NCBI GenBank assembly: GCA_965371445.1
Contig: CBDUYN010000030.1
Coordinates: 1 to 64,000 of the forward strand
Direction: 5' to 3'
Origin: DASWIG01 sp965371445
GTDB taxonomy: Bacteria > Acidobacteriota > Thermoanaerobaculia > Multivoradales > J023
DNA: 64,000 bases
Of the stretch, positions 1-9,043 are shown piece by piece (position 1 is the first letter of the stretch; each line of letters opens with the position of its first letter). A program made the position numbers and the translations under genes. Below the pieces are notes generated by a model that saw only the letters and a list, made by a program, of their open reading frames with translations, had not been told where the DNA came from and searched no databases.

Positions 1-7
1 GGGACTT

Positions 8-36
8 GGGGGCTTATACGAACCGTATAAGCCCCC
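8..36 (-). terminator. Strong hairpin past a leftward gene
   Basis: A perfect 13-bp inverted repeat (arms 8-20 and 24-36) surrounds a 3-base loop. It lies about 40 bases beyond the stop of the leftward gene ending at 75, so it is well placed to end that transcript. There is no T-run on either side, so it is not a textbook intrinsic terminator. Confidence 0.5.
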
Positions 37-74
37 CCGTGCTCCGGGGACCGACACGCCTAACTGCTTGCAGC

Positions 75-921
75 TCACCGCACCTGGCGGGCCGCGGATC
101 CCTCGATTTGTGGTCCGGGGAGCGTTTCGTCCCGGTAGCTTTCCCAGGCGAGGGCGACGAGCGCCATTCGGCTATGCATCGTAAAGGTATCCGTCTTGGC
201 CACGGTCGAGAGGATGTTCGGGATGAGGAACCCCGCGATGCCGAACGGCAGGCTCGATTCCATGACGAGGGCGTCGACGTCGACGCGCTCGGGCAGCGGC
301 AGGTGGGATTCGCGGATCACGTTGCCGTAGACGTCGAGCCATTCCGCCCAGGCGAGACGCTCCTGCCATCCCGAGAGGATCGCCCGCCGTACGGGCTCCG
401 CGGGATAGGTGGTTGGCAAGACGCAGGATCAAGGCGACGTCTCGGTAGGCCGCTTCCATCTCACCCGTCCGGCTGCGAATCAGGGCGCGTGCCTTGAGCA
501 GGCCCGCAATGCGGAGCGCCATGACGCGTTCGTAGTTGTAGCGAGTCTGCCCGGCGAAGATCTGGGTGATGTGGCCGTCGACGTAGAGGGCGCGTCGCGT
601 CGAGGCGTCGAGGTCGAGGATGGCGAGCGCCAGGCGGTGCTCCTCGCGACTGTCCAGCCACTCTTCGGCCTGGGCCAGGAGATCCGCGTCGACCTGGTCG
701 AGCTTCACCTCCTTGTAGGGGAAAGAGCTGGCGGAGGGCGGCTCTGAGATCGAGCGGAGCAACAAGCAGGCGGCGCTCAGGCCCTGGCTCGCGTTGCGCT
801 TCAACCGCTGGCGGGACCAGAAGTCGAGCACGAGCCACGTGATCGCGGAAAGGGCGAGCAACACGAGAAGGACGCGCAGGCCAAGGCGCGCCCAGCGCGG
901 CAGACGGAGCATTACATCCAT
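75..921 (-). pseudogene. Membrane-anchored hypothetical protein, one frameshift
   Basis: The reading frame begins at ATG 921 with a basic N-terminus and one membrane segment (RLGLRVLLVLLALSAITWLV), then a mostly helical extracytoplasmic part. Near 415-425 the sensible reading moves to another frame: 'ALILRLANHL' continues as 'YPAEPVRRAILSGWQERLAW' and runs to a stop at 75. The in-frame continuation turns into Arg/Pro-rich shadow sequence, so one base is probably missing. The full protein would be about 280 residues. The family is not recognised. The start overlaps the stop of the upstream sigma-like fragment, which suggests translational coupling. The break is either a mutation or a sequencing error. 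Confidence 0.55.
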
Positions 922-1302
922 GGTGTCGAGCCTCCTGTGGGTAGAACGTGCTTGGCGGTCTCGGCCTCGGCGAGCCGCCGGCTCCAGGCGACCTGAACGT
1001 CGACGTACTTGGCAGTAGCTTCGTCGTCGCCCCACGGAGCGTCGGAGGTTTTTAGCTCTGCCGTCGCCGCCCCCGTGGCCGACCGCCAGCCGGTAGCGGC
1101 TGGCGGCGGTGTTCTCGGAGGTACGGAGCCGAAGGGCGGCCTCCCGGGCGGTCAGGCCCTCGAAGGCGAGAAGCACGACGACGCGTAGAGGGCTGCCGTC
1201 CCAAGGGGAGCGTCGGGATGGGGTCGAGAGGGCTTCATTCCAGCTTGCCTGGCGAGACGAGACGCCAGCTTTCAAGGACTCAAGACCTCCGGGAGCCGTC
1301 AT
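912..1302 (-). pseudogene. Sigma-70 region 4-like fragment, frameshifted
   Basis: ATG 1302 overlaps the TGA of the upstream gene (ATGA). About 40 residues in, the frame reads 'LRVVVLLAFEGLTAREAALR' and then 'TSENTAASRYRLAV', which resembles the helix-turn-helix of ECF sigma region 4. The frame then degenerates into Arg-rich sequence. A neighbouring frame continues plausibly (KYVDVQVAWSRRLAEAETAK) to TAA 912, which overlaps the next ATG. Overlaps at both ends imply a once functional operon member with a +1-type shift near 1080-1100. No region 2 is visible, so this is a region-4-only protein or a remnant. The sigma assignment rests on one short similarity. Confidence 0.4.
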
Positions 1303-2606
1303 TCCGTCAAATTTTTTCGGCTCGGCTCGCGAGTCAGCAGGGTGAAACCCTCGACGTCCGGCGCCAGCTGGACGTCTTGCGGGAGGTGTCGGCCGTCGAT
1401 CCAGACGATCCACTGGCGCTCGAGATTCTCGACGAGCTCCTCAAAGGCCGTCGCCAGCTTCCGGAGCGAGTCGACGGTCGACGCCTCGCCCCACACCGCG
1501 ACGTGAGGCGCCGGACGGCTCGCCGGGTCCCAGACGAAGAAGGGGACCCCGAGGCGGTCGAGATAACGGCGCACCTGGGCCGGGGTGAGCCGGCCCTCAC
1601 CGGGCGGACGCGAGCTCGGGACAAGCACCACGGCACGGCGATGGCGTCCTTGGAAGGCGGCGAGGCCCGCCACCGCCACCGCCGCCATGGGACGAGGCGG
1701 CCGGTCGCGCTGCGGACGCAAGAGACGGCTCAGCATCCAGTGGACGTCGGCCCGGCCGCCGCCGTAGGCCGGCGAGATGGGAAAGAGCTCGAAGGTCGTC
1801 GCCACCCCCTGGCTCTCCTCCGGGACCGTCGTCAGGAAGCGGAGCTTCTCGTCGCTCGCCAGGTAGAGGGTCTTGGGCGGCTTGTAGCGGCGGGCCCCGG
1901 GGTCGACGAGATAGGGAAACGCGCGGTCGAGGACGACGACCACCTCCGCCGTCTCCTTCTCGATCGCCAGCACCTTCAAAGGCTTGCCGTCTTTCACGAA
2001 CCAGCCCTCGGCCTGCGCGGCGCTCAGCGGCCGCTGCGCCGTCTCCGCCAGGAGGGGGAGCGCGGTGATCTCGGTCGAAACCTCGTCGGCGTAGGCGCCG
2101 CCAAAGCTCAGGTCGACGCGCGAGGCGACCCGGCCTTCGAAGCGCAGCTCGACGTGGAGAAGGTGAAAGTCCTCCTCGTCGACCGCCGGTAGCGGGATGC
2201 GGTGCGGATCGCCGACGGCGAGGGGCTCGCCGTCGAGGCTGGCCTCGACCGACTCCGGCTCGGCGCCGGCGGCGCTTTCCCAGGTCAAACGGGCGACGCG
2301 GGTCCCGTCGTCCTGACGCCGCTCCAGGACGACGTTCGCCACCGCCTTCGGCTGCGGCAGGTTGAGCCATTGGTCGACCCGCCCGAGCTCGCGGCCGGAG
2401 GCGTCGAGGGCGATCGCTTCCAGGTGCCGGGGAGCGAGCTCGGTGCCGAAGTCGTGCTCCATCCTCCAGGGCGGCTCGCGCATCACGCCCAGCCGCTCGC
2501 CGTCCAGGCGCAGCTCGACGGCGGCCACGGCGGCGTCGGCCACCACCACTTCGACGTCGCGGACGCCGAAGAGGAGGCCTAAAAACAGCGACGCGAAGGC
2601 GATCAT
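1299..2606 (-). CDS. VWFA-related secreted protein (acidobacterial type)
   Basis: This 435-residue protein has a hydrophobic N-terminus (MIAFASLFLGLLFG) acting as signal or anchor. About 290 residues of beta-rich sequence follow, then an alpha/beta part (RRAVVLVPSSRPPGEGRLTP, then 'YLDRLGVPFFVW' and 'DSLRKLATAFEELVENLERQ'). The strand-helix order and the closing 'DGRHLPQDVQ' style resemble the VWFA-related domain common in Acidobacteria, but the DxSxS metal site is not evident. It starts 7 bases after the upstream stop and overlaps the next frame by ATGA, so it is in a leftward operon. The domain assignment is by general resemblance. Confidence 0.55.
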   Translation of the reverse strand: MIAFASLFLGLLFGVRDVEVVVADAAVAAVELRLDGERLGVMREPPWRMEHDFGTELAPRHLEAIALDASGRELGRVDQWLNLPQPKAVANVVLERRQDDGTRVARLTWESAAGAEPESVEASLDGEPLAVGDPHRIPLPAVDEEDFHLLHVELRFEGRVASRVDLSFGGAYADEVSTEITALPLLAETAQRPLSAAQAEGWFVKDGKPLKVLAIEKETAEVVVVLDRAFPYLVDPGARRYKPPKTLYLASDEKLRFLTTVPEESQGVATTFELFPISPAYGGGRADVHWMLSRLLRPQRDRPPRPMAAVAVAGLAAFQGRHRRAVVLVPSSRPPGEGRLTPAQVRRYLDRLGVPFFVWDPASRPAPHVAVWGEASTVDSLRKLATAFEELVENLERQWIVWIDGRHLPQDVQLAPDVEGFTLLTREPSRKNLTE

Positions 2607-2613
2607 CTCTCAA

Positions 2614-3270
2614 CTACCCGTCGTTTTTCCCCAGGTCCGGCGTGATCATGACATGCGCCGACGGCGTCCCCATACGCATGATCCAAGGGGCGCTGGGCCG
2701 CTTGGGATCGGGTCCCGTCGGCAGCCCGGTTGAGGCCCCGGTGGCGTAGGGCAGGTAGATGACGTAAACGCGCTTCGCCCCCGCCACCTCGCCGGTCTCG
2801 GGGTCAAAAGCGGTGCCGGTGACGGTGTAAAGCGACGTCGGCTCCTTGGGCATGGCGAGCTTGCCGGCGTCGATCTCCTCGTGACGGATTCTGTGCCGCT
2901 CCGAGCTCTTGACGCCCTCGGCCGCGAGCTCGCGTCCCCGCTCCATGAAAGTCTCCAGCCCCTTGTGGTAGCAGGCGGTGTGGAAGCGGCTGTCGCTCGG
3001 ATCGTCGGCCAGGCAGACGAGCTCGCCCTCTCCCTCGCGCAGGCGGACGAGCTTGCCCTCCTCGTCGTAGCCCAGGACCGCCGCTTTCTCGCCCAGGTCG
3101 AGCGGCGCCGCAGCCACCGCGCCGGCGATCTGGACCTCGGGCGAGGGCGTCTCGGCAGTGTCTCCCCCCCTTGATCCCCCGGGGGGGACAGCGGCACCCG
3201 GGACGGCGATACATAGGACGATCCCGAGGATCGACACGACGACGGCTGGCTTCGTGGAACGTGCTTGCAT
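2614..3270 (-). CDS. Secreted hypothetical protein
   Basis: ATG 3270 is chosen because a signal peptide follows directly (KPAVVVSILGIVLCIAVPGA). A longer upstream frame exists but would place the signal internally. The mature part of about 190 residues has 'VCLADDPSDSRFHTACYHKG' with two Cys that could form a disulfide, a charged helical stretch, and a C-terminal segment (RVYVIYLPYATGASTGLP, then WIMRMGTPSAHVMITPDL). I do not recognise the family. It is first in the leftward group, and its start faces the caspase-like gene across an 82-base divergent gap that should hold promoters for both. Confidence 0.6.
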   Translation of the reverse strand: MQARSTKPAVVVSILGIVLCIAVPGAAVPPGGSRGGDTAETPSPEVQIAGAVAAAPLDLGEKAAVLGYDEEGKLVRLREGEGELVCLADDPSDSRFHTACYHKGLETFMERGRELAAEGVKSSERHRIRHEEIDAGKLAMPKEPTSLYTVTGTAFDPETGEVAGAKRVYVIYLPYATGASTGLPTGPDPKRPSAPWIMRMGTPSAHVMITPDLGKNDG

Positions 3271-3352
3271 GGCTCTCCTCCGTGGCGATTCAACTTCCAG
3301 ACGGCTCATCTTATCGGCACCAGGGCGTCGAACGAGCATCCCGGCACAGAAG

Positions 3353-4393
3353 ATGCGAGAATGTCCCCCCGTGCGACGGCAGCAGAAGATTCGAACCCAG
3401 GCTCTGGCCCTTTTCCTTGCCCTCTGCGGCGTCGGCTCCGTCGAGGCCGCCCCGCCTGGAGAGTCGGGGAGGGCCGTCCTGGTGGTCGTCACCGGAATCG
3501 GCGGCGAGCCGAGCTTCGACGAGCGCTTCCACACCTGGGCCGCCACCCTGATGGACGCCGCCGCCGAGCGCGGCGTCGACGAGGACGACGTCGTCTACCT
3601 CGCGGCCGATCCCGACCGCGACCCCGGACGCGCGCGGGCCCGCTCCACGCGCGAGAACGTCCTGGCGGCGCTCGGGGAGCTGGCCGAAAGCCTTCCCGGC
3701 GGCGTCCCGCTCTTCGTCGTGGTGATCGGACACGGCAGCCACCGCGACGGCGTCTCGAAGGTGAACCTCCCGGGTCCCGACATGACGGCGGAGGACTTCG
3801 CGGCGGCCCTTGACCTCTTCGGTGAGCGGCCAATCGTCTTCGCCAGCCTGACGAGCGCCAGCGGCGAGCTTATCCGTGCGCTCTCGGCTCCCGGCCGCGT
3901 CGTCGTGACCGCGACGAAGAGCGGGGCGGAACGCAACGTCTCGGTCTTCGCGCAGTTTTTCGTCGCCGCCTTTGTGGGCGAGGACGCCGACGTCGACAAC
4001 GACGGCGAGCTTTCGATCCTCGAGGCCTTCCACTACGCCCGCCGCGAAGTGGAGCGCTCCTACGACCGCGAGCAGAAGCTCCTGACCGAGCACGCCCTGC
4101 TCGACGACAACGGCGACGGCCAGGGAAGCGCCGAGCCGGGAAGAGATGCCGACGACGGCCGCCTGGCCGCCACCATGACCCTGAGCGGCTCCTCCCGCGC
4201 TGCGGCTGCCGTCGACGACCCCGAGCTGGCCCGGCTCTACGAAGAAAAAGCGGGCCTGGAAGAAGACGTCGCCGACCTGCGGCGCCGCAAGGCGAGCCTC
4301 GACAAGGAGGACTACGAGAACCAGCTTGAAGACCTCCTGATCCGTCTGGCGTTTGCGAACCGGTCCATCCGCGACCTCAAGGACGACGACTGA
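3353..4393 (+). CDS. Caspase/C13-like protein lacking catalytic Cys, with EF-hand loop
   Basis: This 346-residue protein has an N-terminal export signal (ALALFLALCGVGSVEA) and a caspase-like fold: a beta strand (RAVLVVVTGIGG), then 'LFVVVIGHGSHRDG' around residue 120-132 supplying the His. The strand where the nucleophile should sit reads 'IVFASLTSASGELIRAL', with Ser/Thr in place of Cys. 'DVDNDGELSILEAF' near residue 215 fits an EF-hand calcium loop. The C-terminal 60 residues are charged and likely coiled coil. Loss of the Cys suggests a non-catalytic relative or a different nucleophile. GTG 3371 is an alternative start. Confidence 0.6.
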   Translation: MRECPPVRRQQKIRTQALALFLALCGVGSVEAAPPGESGRAVLVVVTGIGGEPSFDERFHTWAATLMDAAAERGVDEDDVVYLAADPDRDPGRARARSTRENVLAALGELAESLPGGVPLFVVVIGHGSHRDGVSKVNLPGPDMTAEDFAAALDLFGERPIVFASLTSASGELIRALSAPGRVVVTATKSGAERNVSVFAQFFVAAFVGEDADVDNDGELSILEAFHYARREVERSYDREQKLLTEHALLDDNGDGQGSAEPGRDADDGRLAATMTLSGSSRAAAAVDDPELARLYEEKAGLEEDVADLRRRKASLDKEDYENQLEDLLIRLAFANRSIRDLKDDD

Positions 4394-4480
4394 CACCCTC
4401 GTCCGGGGGGGCTCGTCGTCTGGCATGTCTTGGGTCCTCCGGCGGCGCGCAGGCGCGCGGCGTTGCCGCGCTTTGGCTCA

Positions 4481-4515
4481 GGAAAGCCCCTTGTGATAAG
4501 AAGGGGCCGCTTTCC
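4481..4515. promoter_or_regulatory. Bulged hairpin upstream of the OPT transporter
   Basis: Arms 4481-4492 and 4501-4515 pair over 12 bases with a 3-base bulge and an 8-base loop. It lies 88 bases after the caspase-like gene and 55 bases before the transporter start. It could end the upstream transcript or act in the leader of the transporter mRNA; sequence alone does not decide. The rest of 4394-4569 shows nothing else I can name. Confidence 0.4.
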
Positions 4516-4569
4516 GGACCCGGGAGCTTAGCCCACGAAAGGGCACCCATGCCCAGGAAGAGGAGATCC

Positions 4570-6549
4570 ATGGCCAACGGTATCCAACCCTACGTTCCCG
4601 CGGAGAAATCCCTCCCCGAGCTGACCTTCCAGGCGATCTTCCTGGGAATCGTGCTCTCTCTGATCATGTGTGCCGCCAATATCTACGTCGGCCTCTCCGC
4701 CGGCATGACGGTGAGCGCCGCCATCCCGGCGTCGGTGATCTCGATGGGCGTGCTGCGCGGGCTCTTGAAGCGCGGCACGATCCTCGAGAACAACGTCGTA
4801 CACACGATCGCCAGCTCAGGCGAGAGCCTGGCGGCAGGCATCATCTTCACGGTTCCGGCCATCGTGCTGCTCGGCCTCTGGAGCACCTTCAACTTCTGGG
4901 AGACCACCCTGATCGCCATGGCCGGCGGTGTCATGGGTGTCGTCATGATGATCCCGCTGCGCAAGCCCATGATCATCGAGCAGAAGGAGCTGCGCTTCCC
5001 GGAGGGCGTGGCCTGTGCCGAGGTCTTGAAAGCCGGGGACAAGGGCGGCGCCGAGATGATGGGCATCTTCGCGGCGCTCGGCATCGGCGGCCTCTTCAAG
5101 GCCCTGGTCAGCGTGGTCGGCTCCTTCAAGGGCACTGTGGAGGTGGCCGTCCGGACCGGCAAGACCGCCTTCTACGCCGGCACCGACATCTCGCCCATGC
5201 TGATGGCGGTGGGCTTCATCGTCGGCTGGGAGGTCGCGTTCCTGATCTTCCTCGGCGGCGCGCTCTCCTACGTCGGCGTCATCCCGATCCTGGCCTGGGG
5301 CGCGGACTTCGGTGCCGATCCCACGATGGAGTCCGTGGCCGGCGTGCTGACCGGTATCTGGGACACCAAGATCCGCTTCTTCGGCATCGGCGCCATGGTG
5401 GTGGCCGGCATCTACTCGATCCTGAAGATCGCCGGCTCCATGGGCGCCGCCATCAAGACCGCGGTACGCGGCGTGCGTGGCCTCGAAGACACCTCGTCGC
5501 TGCCCCGCACCGAGCAGGGCATTACGGGCCGCACCCTCTTTTCGCTGCTCCTCGGGTGTCTGGTCCTGACCTCCATCGTCTACTTCATCATGACGGGCAG
5601 CGGGGTCGCCACTTCGATCACCTCGGTGATCATGTTCGTCCTCGCCTTTTTCTTCGTGGCCGTCGCCGCCTACATCGTGGGCCTGGTGGGCTCGTCCAAC
5701 AGCCCGGTCTCGGGGATGACGATCTGCACCGTGCTGGTGGCGGCGGGTTTGCTCATGGTGCTGGGCTACACGGGCAAGGAGGGTATGTTGGCGACCCTCG
5801 GCGTGGCCGGTGTGGTGTGTTGCGCCGCCTGTACGTCGGGCGATATCTGCCAGGACTTGAAGATCGGCCAGATCGTCGGCGCCACGCCGCGCCGCCTGCA
5901 GATCGGTGAGATCATAGGAACCCTCATCCCGGCTTTCATCATCGCCCCGACCCTGCAGCTCCTGCACACGGCCTACGGCGTCGGCGTACGGGTCCGAGAC
6001 GACATCGACCCGTTGCAGGCCCCGCAGGGGGTGATGTTCTCGAAGCTGGTGGGCGGTCTTTTCGGAGAAGGCGACATCCCCTGGAACCTGGTGGCCTGGG
6101 GTGCCGCCGTGGGGGTCGTGGCGATCCTCGTCGACCATTTCGTGCTGGCGCCGCGTGGCAGCAAGTTCCGCCTCTACCCCATGCCGCTCGCGGTCGGCAT
6201 GTACCTGCCTTGGACGGTGACCTTCCCGATCTTCTTCGGCGGGCTCGTCTTCCTGTGGACCATGAAGCGTTCGCGCGATCGCGGCGACGATGAAGCGACC
6301 CAGCAAGGGGTCGTCCACCGTGGCCTCCTCTTTGCCTCGGGCCTGGTCGCGGGCGAGGCGATCATGGGGATTCTGATCGCCTTCCTGATCATCGCGAAGC
6401 TCGATATTCCGCTCTTCGCCTCCTGGATCGACGGCGAGATCGCGCCTTCCCTCGTGGTCGACGCCGTATCGTTGCTCGCCTTCCTCTTCATGATGTGGCT
6501 CTTGGTCAAGAAAGCCATGGAGCACCACGGCAAGGCAGCCGTCTCCTGA
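4570..6549 (+). CDS. OPT-family oligopeptide transporter
   Basis: This is a polytopic inner-membrane protein of 659 residues with about 15 hydrophobic segments. It should be a proton-coupled symporter of the OPT family, whose substrates are small peptides or metal chelates. Family-typical stretches are 'ELTFQAIFLGIVLSLIMCAA' followed by 'NIYVGLSAGMTVSAAIPASV' at the N-terminus, 'RFPEGVACAEVLKAG' around residue 145, and 'GLVGSSNSPVSGMTI' in the middle. Length is normal for the prokaryotic branch. ATG 4570 is preferred over 4549 because GGAAGAGGAGA precedes it closely. It stands alone. The substrate cannot be read from sequence; proximity to a peptide biosynthesis locus 8 kb away is not evidence of a link. 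Confidence 0.9.
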   Translation: MANGIQPYVPAEKSLPELTFQAIFLGIVLSLIMCAANIYVGLSAGMTVSAAIPASVISMGVLRGLLKRGTILENNVVHTIASSGESLAAGIIFTVPAIVLLGLWSTFNFWETTLIAMAGGVMGVVMMIPLRKPMIIEQKELRFPEGVACAEVLKAGDKGGAEMMGIFAALGIGGLFKALVSVVGSFKGTVEVAVRTGKTAFYAGTDISPMLMAVGFIVGWEVAFLIFLGGALSYVGVIPILAWGADFGADPTMESVAGVLTGIWDTKIRFFGIGAMVVAGIYSILKIAGSMGAAIKTAVRGVRGLEDTSSLPRTEQGITGRTLFSLLLGCLVLTSIVYFIMTGSGVATSITSVIMFVLAFFFVAVAAYIVGLVGSSNSPVSGMTICTVLVAAGLLMVLGYTGKEGMLATLGVAGVVCCAACTSGDICQDLKIGQIVGATPRRLQIGEIIGTLIPAFIIAPTLQLLHTAYGVGVRVRDDIDPLQAPQGVMFSKLVGGLFGEGDIPWNLVAWGAAVGVVAILVDHFVLAPRGSKFRLYPMPLAVGMYLPWTVTFPIFFGGLVFLWTMKRSRDRGDDEATQQGVVHRGLLFASGLVAGEAIMGILIAFLIIAKLDIPLFASWIDGEIAPSLVVDAVSLLAFLFMMWLLVKKAMEHHGKAAVS

Positions 6550-6700
6550 CCTCGATGGAGATTTTTCTGTCAGTGACCCAGGTCCTTCGCACGGACCGCA
6601 GACGCTTCGTGTCGGCGACCGCCCCACCTTTCCAGTAGCCGCCGGGCGACGGCGTCACCGGGGTGGCAGTTTTCGTCCTGGGTGAGGATAATGGGGGAAG

Positions 6701-9043
6701 ATGAAGTCCTCCTTGTCGCTCTTGATCGGCTTGCTGGCGCTTTACCCGACGGCCTCTGCCGCGGCCCAGGCCCCGACCGCTTTTCGGGCGCAGCTTCGTG
6801 CCGCCGAGATGCATTACCGGCAGGGCGACCGGGAAAGCGCCCGCAACGTCTACCGGACCCTCGTCGCAAGCTACGAGGACGGCAAGGCGAAGACCTCCGG
6901 CGACCTCGCCGCTGTTGCCGTGGCCCTCGTCCACCTCGGCCGCGACGATCCCCGTCGCTTCCGCGACGCGCTCCGCGTCTACGACGAAGCCGTCGCGGCG
7001 GATCCGTCGAACCTCGACGTCCAGGTCGAGCTCGGCGACCTCTTTCTGGGCAAGTACAATGCCCAGGACGCCCGCGAGACCTACGAGAAAGTGCTCGCCG
7101 AGGATCCGGAGCATCCCGGAGCCCTCCTGGGCCTCGCCCGGGTACGCCGCTTCGACGGCGCCTCCGACGTCTCGGAGCTCGTCGAGCAAAGCCTCGCCGC
7201 CGATCCCGACCTGCTGCCGGCCCGCTTGCTCCTGGCCCGCCAGGCCCTCGACCTCGAGGACTACGACGAGGCCGAGCGGCTCGCCGAACGCGCGCTCAAG
7301 TCCGAGCCGGAGTCAGCCCAGGCCCACGCTCTCCTCGTGGCCTCGGCTCTGCTGGCCGGCGACGAGGAGGAAGCCGAACGCCGGCTCGTCCGACTCGCCG
7401 AGGTGGCTCCCTACGACGCGGACGCCTTCGTCACCCTGGCCGAGGTCGCGGCCCGCAACCGCCTCTACCACCGTGCGGTCGCGTTCGCCGACCGTGCCGT
7501 CGCCGTCGACTCCAAGTCCTGGCGAGGTCTCGCCCTGCGAGGCATCAACCGGCTGCGCGTCGGCGAGATCGCCGGCGGCCGGCAGGACCTGGAAAACGCT
7601 TTTGCCGGCGATCCCTTCGACGTCTGGACCAAGAACACCCTCGATCTCCTCGACGAGATGGATCAGTACCGCGTGGTCGAGACCGAGCGCTTCCAACTGG
7701 CCGTCCCGGCCGACGAAGCCGATCTCCTGACGCTCTACATGGCACCGCTGGCGGAGGAGGCCTACGACCGCATGGCCGCCGACTACGGCGTCGCCCTGCC
7801 CACGCCGGTGCGCCTGGAGGTCTTCCCGCGCCACGCCGACTTCTCGGTGCGTACGATCGGGCTCGTCGGGCTGGGAGCGCTCGGTGTCAGCTTCGGCCCG
7901 GTCGTCGCCGTCGATTCGCCCTCGGCGCGTCCGGCGGGTGATTTTCACTGGGGCGCCGTCTTGTGGCACGAGCTGGCTCATTCCTTTCACATGGCGCTTT
8001 CCGCCTCCCGGGTACCCCGCTGGTTCACCGAGGGCTTGGCGTCGTTCGAGGAGCGCCGGGCGCGTCCGGGCTGGGGGGACCGCGTGACGACGGAGTTTCT
8101 CGTTGCGTACAAAGAGGGACGCCTGGCGCCGGTGGAGGATCTGAACCAGGGCTTCATGCGTCCGGCCTATCCGCAGCAGGTGATCTTTTCCTACTACCAG
8201 TCGTCGCTCGTCTTCGACTACGTCGTCGAGCGCTGGGACTTCGAGGCCGTCGTGGCGATGCTTCAAGGATACGGGGAAGGACGCGGCACGCGGGAGCTGT
8301 TCTCGAGCGTCCTGGGTGTCGAATTGGAGGCCTTTGCGAAGGCTTACGACGAGTACTTCCAGGAACGGTTCGCCGCGCCCCTCGCGTCGATCCGGCTGGC
8401 CGAGGAGGACGCCGGGCCCGTGACCCTCGACGACCTCCGGAAGCGTGCCGACGACGATCCCGGCGACTTCCTCGCCTACCTCGCGGTGGGCGCTTCCCTC
8501 GCCGAGGAGGACGACGAAGCCGCCGTGCCCTACCTCGAACGGGCCAAGGAGCTTTTTCCGTCCTACACCGGGGGAAAGAGCCCCTACTTCCTGCTGGCCG
8601 AGATCCACCGGCGTGCCGGACGCCTGGGCGAGGCCGAGCGCGAGCTCGCGGCGCTCGTCGAGCGCAACCAGGCGCATCACGCGGCGCTTCAGGCGCTGGC
8701 GGACGTGCGCTCGGAGCTCGGCGACACCCGCGGCGCGGTCGAGGCGCTGGCGAGCGCCCAATACGTCTATCCCTACGCGCCAGGAGATCACGAGCGCCTG
8801 GCCGAGTGGCTACGGACGGTGGGGGAGGCGCCGGCGGAGCTCCGCGAACGCCGGGCGGTGCTGGCGCTCGACCCGTTCAACCGTCCGCAGGCGCTCTACG
8901 AGCTGGCGCTGGCCCTACGTGACGCCGGCGACGCGAGGGGCGCGCGGAGCACGGTCCTCGAGGCGTTGGAGCAGGCCCCCAACTATGAAGATGCGCTGAC
9001 GTTGCTCCTCGAGTTACGATCCACCCGGGAACAACGGCCATGA
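6701..9043 (+). CDS. Secreted TPR protein with peptidase-MA-like HExxH domain
   Basis: A signal peptide (SLLIGLLALYPTASAAAQA) is followed by about eight TPR-like helical repeats to residue 330. A gluzincin-like domain comes next, with 'LWHELAHSFHMALSAS' at about residue 421, giving HELAH as zinc site, followed by 'PRWFTEGLASFEE', the usual downstream Glu helix of the peptidase MA/DUF1570 group. A second block of TPR-like repeats fills residues 590-770. It is exported, probably periplasmic. Its stop overlaps the next start by ATGA, so it leads a four-gene operon with DUF4159, MoxR and DUF58 proteins. Proteolytic activity is inferred from the motif only. Confidence 0.75.
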   Translation: MKSSLSLLIGLLALYPTASAAAQAPTAFRAQLRAAEMHYRQGDRESARNVYRTLVASYEDGKAKTSGDLAAVAVALVHLGRDDPRRFRDALRVYDEAVAADPSNLDVQVELGDLFLGKYNAQDARETYEKVLAEDPEHPGALLGLARVRRFDGASDVSELVEQSLAADPDLLPARLLLARQALDLEDYDEAERLAERALKSEPESAQAHALLVASALLAGDEEEAERRLVRLAEVAPYDADAFVTLAEVAARNRLYHRAVAFADRAVAVDSKSWRGLALRGINRLRVGEIAGGRQDLENAFAGDPFDVWTKNTLDLLDEMDQYRVVETERFQLAVPADEADLLTLYMAPLAEEAYDRMAADYGVALPTPVRLEVFPRHADFSVRTIGLVGLGALGVSFGPVVAVDSPSARPAGDFHWGAVLWHELAHSFHMALSASRVPRWFTEGLASFEERRARPGWGDRVTTEFLVAYKEGRLAPVEDLNQGFMRPAYPQQVIFSYYQSSLVFDYVVERWDFEAVVAMLQGYGEGRGTRELFSSVLGVELEAFAKAYDEYFQERFAAPLASIRLAEEDAGPVTLDDLRKRADDDPGDFLAYLAVGASLAEEDDEAAVPYLERAKELFPSYTGGKSPYFLLAEIHRRAGRLGEAERELAALVERNQAHHAALQALADVRSELGDTRGAVEALASAQYVYPYAPGDHERLAEWLRTVGEAPAELRERRAVLALDPFNRPQALYELALALRDAGDARGARSTVLEALEQAPNYEDALTLLLELRSTREQRP

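Noticed and set aside
4816..6627. 603-codon frame antisense to the OPT transporter
   Set aside because: His/Asp/Arg-rich shadow of a clear membrane protein; no motif of its own.
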